Part shown: piece by piece, positions 6,825-14,694 of the stretch
Numbering within the stretch: the first letter of the stretch is position 1
How the letters are laid out: each line of letters starts with the position of its first letter
Source of the DNA: CAZEUZ01 sp964515805
GTDB lineage: Bacteria; Pseudomonadota; Gammaproteobacteria; Pseudomonadales; Cellvibrionaceae
Direction: 5' to 3'
NCBI GenBank assembly: GCA_964515805.1
Contig: CAZEUZ010000177.1
Span: 1 to 15,506 of the forward strand
DNA: 15,506 nt
Program-made: the position numbers and the translations under genes
Notes under the pieces: model-generated
What the model was told of the DNA's origin: nothing
The model's input: the letters and a program-made list of their open reading frames with translations, nothing else
The model's database searches: none

Positions 6825-7436
6825 TTAACTATTAGGCTTCCAATAAGGGCGCAGCATCTGCGTCCATGCCTGCGCCATGCGGCGATACTCTAACACACAC
6901 TTTTGCGCGCGCTCATCCGAAAAGCCTTTTTCCTTAATCAACGCACTGTGTTTTTTGGGATCACTGCCGTATAACTGACATAACATGCTGTAATAGCGCT
7001 GTTTACTTAAACGGTGTTCATCCCAAAAATAACGTTCTTTGACAACACTTTGATTCCGTTTACTTTTTAAATAAAAAACCATCGCCGCTTGACGTGTTAA
7101 TTCTTCGCCGTTGGGGGTATGGGCTATTAATAATAGATTGGATAAATTATCCACTGTATCTTCTTCAAGACCAGCGACAGGCAATCGATAGTGATTAATC
7201 AGGGCGTGCCCTAACTCGTGGTACAACGCGTGAATCAACGCGGCGTCAATCAAAATATCGAGATCCTTTTGCCAATGAATATGCCGCCGTTTATTAAAAT
7301 ACTGGCGCAAATGAAAGACATAAAGGTAAGGAATAGAAATCTTATTGCCTTGAAAAAAAGGCCCTCTTTTAGAACCATCACCAAAAATGATATCTAGCTT
7401 TTTCTGCAGGGTAAATTGTGTTTCTATCATGCGCAA
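6825..7436 (-). CDS. DUF4344-type putative zinc metallopeptidase (intact frame; N-terminus displaced by frame break)
   Basis: The listed frame opens at TTG 7436 (ATG at 7430) and gives about 203 residues with zinc-peptidase motif HELGH (residues 73-77) followed by GLEED (89-93), which supplies a likely third ligand. The pattern, including PFFQGNKISIPY before it, matches DUF4344, a family of putative secreted metallopeptidases; activity is not established by sequence alone. Neither start has a convincing ribosome binding site. The same frame stays open upstream through about 55 further codons that look like the rest of the domain (KVKITYLPPANDIEKKLL). It then meets a T9 run, just beyond which a signal peptide lies in another frame. 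One extra base in that run would give a 258-residue secreted protein from ATG 7600. The gene lies 11 bp before the type I ABC gene, suggesting co-transcription. Possible roles, all inferred: processing the adhesin, or cell-envelope remodelling. Confidence 0.75.
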   Translation of the reverse strand: MRMIETQFTLQKKLDIIFGDGSKRGPFFQGNKISIPYLYVFHLRQYFNKRRHIHWQKDLDILIDAALIHALYHELGHALINHYRLPVAGLEEDTVDNLSNLLLIAHTPNGEELTRQAAMVFYLKSKRNQSVVKERYFWDEHRLSKQRYYSMLCQLYGSDPKKHSALIKEKGFSDERAQKCVLEYRRMAQAWTQMLRPYWKPNS

Positions 7437-7513
7437 TGCTTGTTGAATTGGCTTAGATTGTCGAATATCCCCAAGCAGTTTCTTTTCTATGTCGTTTGCA
7501 GGCGGTAAATACG

Positions 7514-7600
7514 TTATTTTGACTTTAGCAGACCCATCAATGCTATATAGACAAAAAAAAACATGAGCAGCAATAGGTTATACAATTTTTTTTCTTTCAT
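7514..7600 (-). pseudogene. Displaced signal-peptide segment of the DUF4344 gene (28-codon reading frame)
   Basis: ATG at 7600 opens MKEKKLYNLLLLMFFF, a typical basic-plus-hydrophobic export signal, but as written it runs to a stop at 7514-7516 after 28 codons. Changing the frame at the T9 run continues it into CLYSIDGSAKVKITYLPP and the complete DUF4344 domain. A TAAAAT box at 7606-7611, immediately before the ATG, could give a nearly leaderless mRNA; no Shine-Dalgarno is seen. It could alternatively be a real small membrane peptide, but continuity with the downstream domain argues for one broken or slippage-dependent gene. Confidence 0.65.
7553..7561 (-). repeat. Homopolymer run (T9 on the coding strand) at the frame break
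   Basis: Nine consecutive A on the plus strand encode the FFF of the signal peptide. One more base, or two fewer, joins the signal peptide to the DUF4344 frame. Runs of this length are known hotspots for replication slippage, transcriptional slippage and sequencing error. Confidence 0.8.
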
Positions 7601-7653
7601 AAGGTATTTTAGAATTTAGGCTAAGTGAAGACACATCATAGCATTCATTGTAA

Positions 7654-7682
7654 AATGGAGGCACCAGGCCTCCATTCTTTTT
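7654..7682. terminator. Rho-independent terminator, probably bidirectional
   Basis: AATGGAGGC and GCCTCCATT form a perfect 9-bp stem with a 5-nt loop. On the plus strand it is followed by CTTTTTT. On the minus strand the stem ends in TTTT and is preceded by an A-rich flank. It lies about 50 bp past the stop of the nitroreductase gene, so it should end the recJ-pirin-nitroreductase transcript and insulate the downstream DUF4344/type I secretion operon. Confidence 0.75.
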
Positions 7683-7729
7683 GTGATAGAAATTGTAATA
7701 AATTTTATTTAGATTAGAGTCAACAAACC

Positions 7730-8332
7730 CTAAAACTTGTTCTTTATGACCACTTCATCAACGGTAAGTTGCCCCGGTTTGGGCCAAGCAGGTTTGGTGG
7801 CTTTGCCGACCACCAACAGCATGCCGACCAGATGATCATCGGGAAGGTTGATGAGTTCGGCTACTGCTTCCGCATCAAAACCAATCATCGGGCAACTATC
7901 GTAGCCCATCGTTTTGGCGCTTAGCATAATTGTCTGCGCAGCAATGCCCACAGAGCGCAGGGCCTCATCGCGCTGTAATTGTTCTTTGCCTTCATAGAAA
8001 GGTTTGATCATCGGCACCAACATATCCTGGGCTTCTTTGGGAGCATCTTTCCAGTAGCGCCCCGGTTCCTTGTCCCATGCTTTCACATCGGCACACAGTA
8101 CAAAAAGCAATGATGCATCGGTCACTTGTGCTTGATCCCACGCGGCCTCGCGAATCTGATTCCGCAATGCCTCATCTGCTACTAGCACAAACCGCCAGTG
8201 CTGAATATTGAACGAGGTAGGCGCCTCGATCGCATGCTCCAACAATGTATCGATATCCGCATGTGGCATAACGAAATTGGCATCATAGTGTTTAACTGCT
8301 CGTCTCGCTTTAATGGCTGCTAGCGCATCCAT
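7730..8332 (-). CDS. Nitroreductase-family FMN-dependent NAD(P)H oxidoreductase
   Basis: This 200-residue protein has the usual length and pattern of the FMN-binding nitroreductase superfamily, cytoplasmic dimers that reduce nitro compounds, quinones or enones with NAD(P)H. Visible signatures are the N-terminal RRAVKHYD (10-17) contacting FMN phosphate, APTSFNIQHWRF (37-48) at the flavin and dimer site, the central helix SVGIAAQTIMLSAKTMGYDSCPMIGFD (127-153), and the C-terminal VGKATKPAWPKP (175-186). The ATG at 8332 has AGGAGA at a good distance and lies 9 bp after the pirin stop, so the two genes are surely co-transcribed. Pairing with pirin suggests a redox or oxidative-stress role. The physiological substrate cannot be read from the sequence. 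Confidence 0.92.
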   Translation of the reverse strand: MDALAAIKARRAVKHYDANFVMPHADIDTLLEHAIEAPTSFNIQHWRFVLVADEALRNQIREAAWDQAQVTDASLLFVLCADVKAWDKEPGRYWKDAPKEAQDMLVPMIKPFYEGKEQLQRDEALRSVGIAAQTIMLSAKTMGYDSCPMIGFDAEAVAELINLPDDHLVGMLLVVGKATKPAWPKPGQLTVDEVVIKNKF

Positions 8333-8341
8333 AATTTTCTC

Positions 8342-9214
8342 CTATTTCTTAGATTCTTCAGGTAGTGGGATAAATTCTTTTTCATCGCCGGTCACGAGTG
8401 GAAAGCGCCCGGAACGCCAATCGTTTTTGGCCTGTTCAATACGTTCTCTACGGCTAGAGACAAAATTCCATTCCATAAAACGTGGCGGCATTTTCTCACC
8501 ACCGATAATCGCGACTCGTGCATCGGCGGTAGCCTCAATAGCGGCAGTAGTATTATCTTCCAAAATCACCATACTGTAAGAAGCAATTGCCTGTCCTAGC
8601 AACATAATACCACCAGACACCACGTAAACCGCCAATTCTTCAGCGTTTGGCAAATGCACTTTATCGGCCCGTTTCATATCCGCTTCAACATAGAGTGTTT
8701 CAGCAAAGGTTTTAACCGGCGAAGCAAAGCCATAAGCTGAACCTATCATCAACCGCAATGAGACGTTGTTTTCCAAAAAATAAGGCAAATCACTGGCAGG
8801 ATAGTGGTAAAACGCTGGCATAGTTTCTTCATCTTTTTCTGGCAGTGCGTGCCATAGCTGTAAACCATGGATTCGATGGTCACTGTTGCGTACTTCATCC
8901 CGTTCTCGCTCAGAGTGAGTAATGCCTTTGCCTGCAACCATGAGATTAATATCGCCAGGGCGAATCGTTTGTACGCTTCCCAAAGAATCTCTGTGGAGAA
9001 TTTCCCCTTCAAATAAATAAGTCACGGTAGCCAAATTAATATGCGGATGGGGCCGCACGTCAATGCCCTTACCTGCCGGAAAATCTGCAGGCCCCATATG
9101 GTCGAAAAAAATCCAGGGGCCGACTGTTTGCTGTTTCATAGAAGGTAGTACACGTCGTACGGAAAAATCACCCAAGCTTTTCTCTCTTGGAATAATGATA
9201 TGCTTTATTGCCAT
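8342..9214 (-). CDS. Pirin-family bicupin protein
   Basis: This 290-residue bicupin matches bacterial pirins in length and sequence. The N-terminal cupin keeps the iron ligands: His56 and His58 in RPHPHIN, and His100 and Glu102 in GKGITHSERE, so metal binding and possibly quercetin-dioxygenase-like activity are expected. FFDHMGPADFPAGKG (37-50) and the C-terminal FMEWNFVSSRRERIEQAKNDW segment are further family marks. AAAGGAAA lies about 8 nt before the ATG. It sits between recJ (49-bp gap) and the nitroreductase (9-bp gap). Bacterial pirins have been linked to central metabolism, stress and quercetin breakdown, so the exact role here is open. Confidence 0.95.
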   Translation of the reverse strand: MAIKHIIIPREKSLGDFSVRRVLPSMKQQTVGPWIFFDHMGPADFPAGKGIDVRPHPHINLATVTYLFEGEILHRDSLGSVQTIRPGDINLMVAGKGITHSERERDEVRNSDHRIHGLQLWHALPEKDEETMPAFYHYPASDLPYFLENNVSLRLMIGSAYGFASPVKTFAETLYVEADMKRADKVHLPNAEELAVYVVSGGIMLLGQAIASYSMVILEDNTTAAIEATADARVAIIGGEKMPPRFMEWNFVSSRRERIEQAKNDWRSGRFPLVTGDEKEFIPLPEESKK

Positions 9215-9263
9215 TTTTAATCGTTTCCTTTAGACATTTTTAGCTGAAATCCAAACTAAGCGG

Positions 9264-11030
9264 CTAACACTTGTCAATCATATTGACAATTAACTGTACC
9301 GACTCATTGCCACGATATTCATTAATGCCAAGTCGATAGACAATGAACACTTTGCTAACTTGTTGATCGGGCCATTGATCCGTATCGACAGAAAAAGCAA
9401 TAGCATCGACCAGATAACGGTTTTCAGTATCCATTGAAAGCACCATTTTCAGATGTTTTTGGCCGACAATTCGTTGTTGCAACAGATAAAAAGTCCCATC
9501 AAACAAAGGCTCGGGAAACGACTGTCCCCAGGGGATGCGATCGTTGATCTCGCGTGCATTAGTTAGGTTTAATTCGCTTGGATGCAGTGATCCGTCACTA
9601 ATAATTTCCGCACGCAAATTACACTCGGTGAGACATGATTTAACGGCTTCATCAAACACCTTTGCAAATAAAGGATAGTTCTTTTTAGCGATACTCAGTC
9701 CCGCCGCCATAGCGTGGCCGCCAAATTTTTGTAGCAATTGAGGGTGTCTCGTAGCAATACCGTCTAATACATCGCGAATATGCAATCCGGGAATCGACCT
9801 AGCGGACCCCTTAATAAGGCCATCCACATTATTGTCGTCGGCATTGGCGAAGGCGATCACGGGCCGGTGATGCCTGTCTTTCATGCGCGAAGCCAAAATG
9901 CCGACGACACCTTGATGCCATCCCGAATCATACAAACATAAACCCCATGGCAGGTTATTATCATTGTTATGTTCGCTCAACATTTCTAAATACTCAAGCG
10001 CTTCTGCTTGCATCGCCGATTCAATGTGTCGGCGTTCGCGATTGAGTTGGTCTAGCTCAGCCGCCAGGGCCTGGGCTTGTCCCCAGTCATCGGTAAGCAG
10101 GCATTGAATGCCCAAGCTCATATCATCCAGGCGCCCGGCAGCATTCAATCTTGGACCGACAATAAATCCCAAATCACTAGCGCGTAATGTGTTCGCCTGT
10201 CTCCCAGCGATTTCTAAGAGTGCCAAAATGCCCGGTCTGGCAAAGCCAGAGCGGATCCGCTGAATACCCTGAAATACCAATACACGATTATTTTGATCCA
10301 GCGGAACCACGTCAGCAACGGTACCCAGCGCCACCAAATCCAAGTAGTCGGCCATATTGGGCGCCGCAATTTTTTGTTGCTGAAACCACCCTTCGGTCTG
10401 TAATCTTGAGGACAATACGGAAAGCAAATAGAAACTAACCCCCACTCCCGCCAGATTTTTACTTGGAAAATTGCATGTTAGTTGATTAGGATTGACTATG
10501 GCGTCGGCAGCAGGCAGTGTTTCTCCGGGAAGGTGATGATCGGTAATAATCACCTTAATATTCTGTGATTTTGCGGAGGCGACGCCATCGATACTGGCTA
10601 TGCCGTTATCGACCGTGATAATCAATTTGGGTTGAAAACGTTCAACGGCGACTGTGACGATTTCAGGCGTCAGCCCATAACCAAACTCAAAGCGGTTGGG
10701 CACTAGAAAATCCACCGATTGCATACCCATTGCCCTGAGGGCTAATACCATTAATGCACTGCTAGTGGCACCGTCGGCGTCGAAGTCGCCAATAATCAGC
10801 ACCGGCTGTTGTTGTTGCAAAGCTTCTATCAACAACTGCATTGCCTCATCCAACCCCGCCAAAGACTCCGGGCGCTGTAGTTGTTGCAAATGATGTGAAA
10901 CACCACTATCGTCAACGACACCTCTCCCCAGCAGTACTCGCTGCAACAAGGGTGACACAGCGTCACTGAATTTAGACTGAGCTATATCCACTGCGCGGCG
11001 GGTAATTGTGTAGTTGGCTGTTTTTGGCAT
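9264..11030 (-). CDS. recJ: Single-stranded-DNA-specific exonuclease RecJ
   Basis: RecJ degrades single-stranded DNA 5' to 3' in the RecFOR recombination pathway, mismatch repair and base-excision repair. The 588-residue product is close to the 577 residues of E. coli RecJ. Motifs in order: GDFDADGATS (81-90), TVDNG (139-143), DHH (164-166), LVALGTVADVVPL (232-244), GPRLNAAGRLDD (292-303), the DHHA1-region WHQGVVGILASR (371-382) and GGHAMAAGLS (437-446), then a C-terminal OB-like domain. All metal-binding Asp and His residues look intact. The ATG at 11030 (MPKTANY) is preferred over a TTG at 11066, because family alignment begins near there and the extra 12 residues look non-coding. A short-chain dehydrogenase gene diverges from it. 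Pirin and nitroreductase lie downstream on the same strand. Confidence 0.96.
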   Translation of the reverse strand: MPKTANYTITRRAVDIAQSKFSDAVSPLLQRVLLGRGVVDDSGVSHHLQQLQRPESLAGLDEAMQLLIEALQQQQPVLIIGDFDADGATSSALMVLALRAMGMQSVDFLVPNRFEFGYGLTPEIVTVAVERFQPKLIITVDNGIASIDGVASAKSQNIKVIITDHHLPGETLPAADAIVNPNQLTCNFPSKNLAGVGVSFYLLSVLSSRLQTEGWFQQQKIAAPNMADYLDLVALGTVADVVPLDQNNRVLVFQGIQRIRSGFARPGILALLEIAGRQANTLRASDLGFIVGPRLNAAGRLDDMSLGIQCLLTDDWGQAQALAAELDQLNRERRHIESAMQAEALEYLEMLSEHNNDNNLPWGLCLYDSGWHQGVVGILASRMKDRHHRPVIAFANADDNNVDGLIKGSARSIPGLHIRDVLDGIATRHPQLLQKFGGHAMAAGLSIAKKNYPLFAKVFDEAVKSCLTECNLRAEIISDGSLHPSELNLTNAREINDRIPWGQSFPEPLFDGTFYLLQQRIVGQKHLKMVLSMDTENRYLVDAIAFSVDTDQWPDQQVSKVFIVYRLGINEYRGNESVQLIVNMIDKC

Positions 11031-11160
11031 GATAAAACCGGATTCTAATAAAATACTGAAGAACAAAAAACGGCTACTAATTTATTGACTGCGGCTGATG
11101 TCGCCATGCCTGACTTTACTATTAATATTACTATACCCAATTAGCAGAAGGAAAAAACAA

Positions 11161-11973
11161 ATGACTAAAACAATCTTCATTACAGGCTCAACAGACGGCA
11201 TTGGCTTAGAGACCGCTAAAATGATCCTTCAGAAAGGCCATCGGGTGCTATTACATGGGCGCAACCCCAAAAAGCTAGAAGCAGTCAACGCAGAGCTTTC
11301 TGCTCTCGGCGAAGTAGCAGGCTACATCGCTGACTTATCTGATATGAACGCCGTGATAAAGTTAGCTAAAGAAATTTCCGACAAGAATCCCGTTCTAGAT
11401 GTGCTTATCAACAATGCCGGTGTGCTTAAAACGCCAAATCCGATCACCGAGGACGGCTTGGATATTCGTTTTGCAGTGAATACCATTGCCCCTTATCTGT
11501 TGACAAAACACTTGCTTCCATTACTTAGCAATGGGCGCGTGATCAACCTATCCTCTGCCGCTCAAGCACCGGTTAATCTGGATGCATTGGCAGGAAAAAA
11601 CGGCGCACTTGATGCGATGACCGCGTATTCTCAAAGCAAGCTGGCAATTGCAATGTGGTCACACCAGATGGCTCAAGCATTGGGTGATACAGGTCCCATT
11701 ATCATTACTGTCAATCCTGGCTCAATGCTCGGCAGTAAAATGGTGCGAGAAGGATTTGGTGTCGCTGGCCATGATCTCGCTATTGGTGCGAATATTTTAA
11801 CGCGTTTATCTTTGGATGCTGAATTTGCTGATAAATCGGGACACTATTTTGATAATGACTCCGGTCGATTTACCCATCCGCATCCAGATGCACTGGATGC
11901 ATCCAAAATTTCTAAAATGACTGAAATAATTGAAGCAATAATATGCAATGGCTCAGGTAAGATTCCGATATAA
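11161..11973 (+). CDS. Short-chain dehydrogenase/reductase (SDR), Rossmann NAD(P)-dependent
   Basis: This 270-residue protein carries the classical SDR motifs: cofactor-binding TGSTDGIG (8-15), NNAG (84-87), Asn107, catalytic Ser131/132, and YSQSK with Tyr156 and Lys160. His33-Gly-Arg34 (LHGRNP) after the second strand suggests NADPH preference. The later PGSMLGSKM region and short C-terminus resemble the retinol-dehydrogenase/WWOX-like oxidoreductases. The start at 11161 is chosen because AGAAGG precedes it at about 8 nt; an upstream ATG at 11098 would add 21 hydrophobic residues with no family match. It diverges from recJ and converges on the permease gene 36 bp away, with no clear operon partner. 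The substrate is unknown. Confidence 0.93.
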   Translation: MTKTIFITGSTDGIGLETAKMILQKGHRVLLHGRNPKKLEAVNAELSALGEVAGYIADLSDMNAVIKLAKEISDKNPVLDVLINNAGVLKTPNPITEDGLDIRFAVNTIAPYLLTKHLLPLLSNGRVINLSSAAQAPVNLDALAGKNGALDAMTAYSQSKLAIAMWSHQMAQALGDTGPIIITVNPGSMLGSKMVREGFGVAGHDLAIGANILTRLSLDAEFADKSGHYFDNDSGRFTHPHPDALDASKISKMTEIIEAIICNGSGKIPI

Positions 11974-12009
11974 CCGCTTTACTTTACTCTGATCACAAGA
12001 AACCAATGT

Positions 12010-13266
12010 TTATTGGCGCAGAGACTTCGCCCCACGATACGCATACAGAGAAGGAATCACAGCAGCAAAGATTGTTAATGTCACAATAGCCAGCAACAGA
12101 TAAAAGCTATCTGCGGAAATAACCATAATATCCATATGCAAACCAAACTGTACAGCCAGGAAATCTCTGGCAACCACTAAGCAAATAGTGAGCATACCCG
12201 TTCCCAGCAGAATACCGCCGACACTGATCAACAGCGCCTCGAGTTCAATTAATAAAAACAAAAAACTTGGCGGAGCACCGATGACTCGAAGCAGTTGTAT
12301 TTCGCGATTTCGCTCGCGAATAGAAGCTAGCAGCATGGCGCTCAATCCAAACAAGGCAGCTATTAACACAAGCAGAGAAACTAAGCGCAGAGTGTCTTCG
12401 AGGATAGCCATCATCTGCCATAGCTCTGACAGCGCCACTCCGGGCAAAATTGCCAACAAAGGTTCACTAGAATAGTTGTTTATGTCCCGCTGTACGCGAA
12501 AAGTAATCATTCTCGACTTCAAACCTAACATCATCGCCGTAATGCTTTTGGGTTGTAATTGGTTGTTGAGTCCGGCTTGTTCGAGTTGTTCCGGAGTAAT
12601 GGAGCTGCCGGGTATTTTCACCCCACGGCGCCAGTCGATATGGATGGCTTCGATACCCTGCAAACTGACGTGCAATGTCTGGTCAACCGGTGTGCCCGTG
12701 GAGTTCAAAATACCTACGACAGTAAATGGCCTGTCATCATGGAGGCTAAAACTGGTATTAGCGATACCGTGTGCAAGTACTAACTTATCACCCAGGTTGT
12801 AGCCCAATTTTTTGGCTACTTCCGAACCCAAAACCACGTCGAATACTCGAGTGAATACGGTTCCTTGGGCAAAGCGCAACTTATGTTGCTTACCGTAGCT
12901 AAAATGTTGGAAATACGCCTGTGTCGTACCTAATACGCGGTAACCTTTATGTGAATCACCCAACGACAGTGGGATCGCCCATTTCACATCGCTACGTGAA
13001 GCAATGTCTTCAAAAACTGGCCAACTGATATTATTAGTAGGAGAACCCACTTTAAATACCGAGTATAACAACAAATTTAAGCTTCCCGTTCTGGCGCCGA
13101 CAATCAAGTCAACGCCTGAAACGGTGTTAGCAAAGCTCTCTTTGACCTGATGCCGAATATGTTCCACACCCAACAGTACGAAGATACTGACTGCCATCGC
13201 CAACAAGGTCAGTACTACAGATCCCTTGCGATTGCGCAAGCTATTCACGGCAATTTTGATAAACAT
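12010..13266 (-). CDS. FtsX/MacB-type ABC transporter permease (zinc-uptake-associated, Zrg-like locus)
   Basis: This 418-residue inner-membrane protein has the four-helix layout of the FtsX/MacB permease family: TM1 at about 15-35, a large periplasmic domain (about 40-290), then TM2 (294-315), TM3 (334-366) and TM4 (387-409). The cytoplasmic RERNREIQLLRVIGAPPSF segment (317-335) is the coupling motif that contacts the ATPase. The gene follows its ATPase by 12 bp. FtsX/MacB systems are usually mechanotransmitters rather than classical importers. In Vibrio cholerae a similar permease sits with DUF2796 (ZrgA) and DUF3299 proteins in the zrg locus implicated in zinc uptake, from memory of that work. 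The gene set here is alike, so a metal-related role is inferred. Confidence 0.88.
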   Translation of the reverse strand: MFIKIAVNSLRNRKGSVVLTLLAMAVSIFVLLGVEHIRHQVKESFANTVSGVDLIVGARTGSLNLLLYSVFKVGSPTNNISWPVFEDIASRSDVKWAIPLSLGDSHKGYRVLGTTQAYFQHFSYGKQHKLRFAQGTVFTRVFDVVLGSEVAKKLGYNLGDKLVLAHGIANTSFSLHDDRPFTVVGILNSTGTPVDQTLHVSLQGIEAIHIDWRRGVKIPGSSITPEQLEQAGLNNQLQPKSITAMMLGLKSRMITFRVQRDINNYSSEPLLAILPGVALSELWQMMAILEDTLRLVSLLVLIAALFGLSAMLLASIRERNREIQLLRVIGAPPSFLFLLIELEALLISVGGILLGTGMLTICLVVARDFLAVQFGLHMDIMVISADSFYLLLAIVTLTIFAAVIPSLYAYRGAKSLRQ

Positions 13267-13278
13267 TAAATGGTGTCT

Positions 13279-13962
13279 CTAGCCTGCTTCTCTGACACAA
13301 TTGATCTCACTGAGCGCCTCATTCCGGTCGAAATACTGGCTTAATGACTGGTCATGACTGACAAATAGCAGAGTAATATTGTGCTCATCAACCAGCGGCA
13401 TCAATAGTGACATAAAATTATCCCGATTGCGTAAGTCCAGTGAGGATGTCGGCTCATCAGCAATAAGTAATCGCGGTTTATTGATCAGTGCTCTGGCGAT
13501 AGCCACCCGCTGTTGCTGTCCAATACTGAGCGCCGTTGCCGGTTTGTGCCGGTCTTTAGAGGAAATGTTCAAACTTGTTAGCAGTGCATGAATTCGCTCA
13601 GATAAGGCATTTTTCGAGCGTTGCCGCGAAAAATGATTAGCTAACTTGATATTGTCCACAGCATCGAGGTAAGGAATAAGGTTAAATTGTTGAAACACAT
13701 AGCCGATATAATTGGCTCTGAACCGATCGCGCCGCCGGTGACTCAACTGATCCAAGCGTTCTCCCAAAACTGAAATTTGGCCCCGAGAGACCACCAACAT
13801 ACCACTCAGCAAATTCAACAGAGTTGATTTGCCACAGCCGGAAGGACCGTGAACAAATACTTGTTCTCCAGACAATACTGACCAATTGGTTATAGTCAGC
13901 ACGGCCTTGTCTGGCGAATCGGGATAGGCATAGTGAATGTTATGGAGGTCAATAGCGTTCAT
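13279..13962 (-). CDS. ABC transporter ATP-binding protein, LolD/MacB-type (Zrg-like locus)
   Basis: This 227-residue nucleotide-binding subunit shows every ABC motif: Walker A GPSGCGKST (39-47), Q-loop Gln91 in VFQQFNLIPYL, signature LSIGQ (145-149), Walker B LLIADE (165-170) followed by PTSSLD, and H-loop His203 in VSHD. The FQQFNLIPYLDAVDNI sequence is typical of the LolD/MacB/FtsE class that partners FtsX-like permeases, and its permease lies 12 bp downstream. No strong Shine-Dalgarno is visible before the ATG. The DUF3299 gene diverges from it about 99 bp away, so the two probably share a control region; I found no convincing Zur-box palindrome there. Confidence 0.93.
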   Translation of the reverse strand: MNAIDLHNIHYAYPDSPDKAVLTITNWSVLSGEQVFVHGPSGCGKSTLLNLLSGMLVVSRGQISVLGERLDQLSHRRRDRFRANYIGYVFQQFNLIPYLDAVDNIKLANHFSRQRSKNALSERIHALLTSLNISSKDRHKPATALSIGQQQRVAIARALINKPRLLIADEPTSSLDLRNRDNFMSLLMPLVDEHNITLLFVSHDQSLSQYFDRNEALSEINCVREAG

Positions 13963-14061
13963 TTTGAGCTAAAGGTATTCTTGAGTCATTGATTGCTAAC
14001 GGCAAACAATACAGTGTACCATTTGGCCATCGTGTTCAAAATCCATGGTGCAATCTTAGCG

Positions 14062-14667
14062 ATGGTCAATTTACAACAACTGATTTCCATTTTTTTAATA
14101 GTATCTGCAATAGTATCTTTCCTGCAATCTGGCTTTCTGCATGCGGCAAGCACCGATAGTAAAAAATTACCAAAATCTGCCTTCAAGTCCATTGAATGGA
14201 CCGACCTCATACCCGAGGCAGAACTGGCGATACTCTCCAAACCGCCCAGTTATATCGATGAGATCGAAGACGGCTCTCTCGAAGATAAGATCAGCAGTCA
14301 GATTCAAAATGCGCTTGATATCGCTACTGACGACCCCTACCAACAAGCATTAGTATCGACCAATGTCATCCCTGAAATGAACGGCAAGGCGGTTCGCATA
14401 CCCGGATTCGTCGTGCCCATTGAGTTCGATGACGACCAGGTGATTACCCAATTCTTCCTGGTACCCTTTTTTGGTGCCTGTATTCATTATCCGCCACCTC
14501 CACCCAATCAAATCATTCTTGTTAATTACCCCAAAGGTTTGAAGTTTGACGTCTTGTACAACCCGTTCTGGATTTCGGGCGTACTGAATACCTCTATTAC
14601 GCAAAATGATTTGGCGACTTCGGCCTACACCATGAACATGCAATATGTCGAAGATTACAGAGAGTAA
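14062..14667 (+). CDS. DUF3299 periplasmic protein of the Zrg-like metal-uptake locus
   Basis: From ATG 14062 the product is 201 residues with a cleavable signal (hydrophobic about 6-26, LHAAS near 26-30). The DUF3299 core is clear: GKAVRIPGFVVPIEFDDDQ (108-126), then FFLVPFFGACIHYPPPPPNQ with Cys140, His142 and a five-proline run, then LNT...AYTMNMQYVEDY. Function in this family is unsettled; linkage to DUF2796 and FtsX-like ABC genes suggests a periplasmic accessory in metal handling. A TTG at 13993 would add 23 residues ahead of the signal and is less likely; no strong ribosome binding site supports any start. The gene diverges from the ATPase and converges on the DUF2796 gene, 27 bp apart. 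Confidence 0.85.
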   Translation: MVNLQQLISIFLIVSAIVSFLQSGFLHAASTDSKKLPKSAFKSIEWTDLIPEAELAILSKPPSYIDEIEDGSLEDKISSQIQNALDIATDDPYQQALVSTNVIPEMNGKAVRIPGFVVPIEFDDDQVITQFFLVPFFGACIHYPPPPPNQIILVNYPKGLKFDVLYNPFWISGVLNTSITQNDLATSAYTMNMQYVEDYRE

Positions 14668-14694
14668 AAAAACAAGAAGTAAAAATAAGCGTAA

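Noticed and set aside
11030..11066. Upstream TTG start for recJ adding 12 residues
   Set aside because: The extension has no family match; the ATG at 11030 aligns with usual RecJ N-termini.
11098..11160. Upstream ATG for the short-chain dehydrogenase, giving a hydrophobic leader
   Set aside because: The Rossmann strand begins directly after the ATG at 11161, which has its own AGAAGG ribosome binding site; cytoplasmic SDRs do not need a leader.
12003..12016. Small inverted repeat CCAAT/ATTGG as terminator between the dehydrogenase and permease genes
   Set aside because: The stem is only 5 bp and AT-rich, has no U-tract, and overlaps the permease stop codon.
13963..14061. Zur-box or Fur-box in the divergent ATPase/DUF3299 region
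   Set aside because: No extended AT-rich palindrome resembling a GTTATNTTATAAC-type site was found by eye on either strand.
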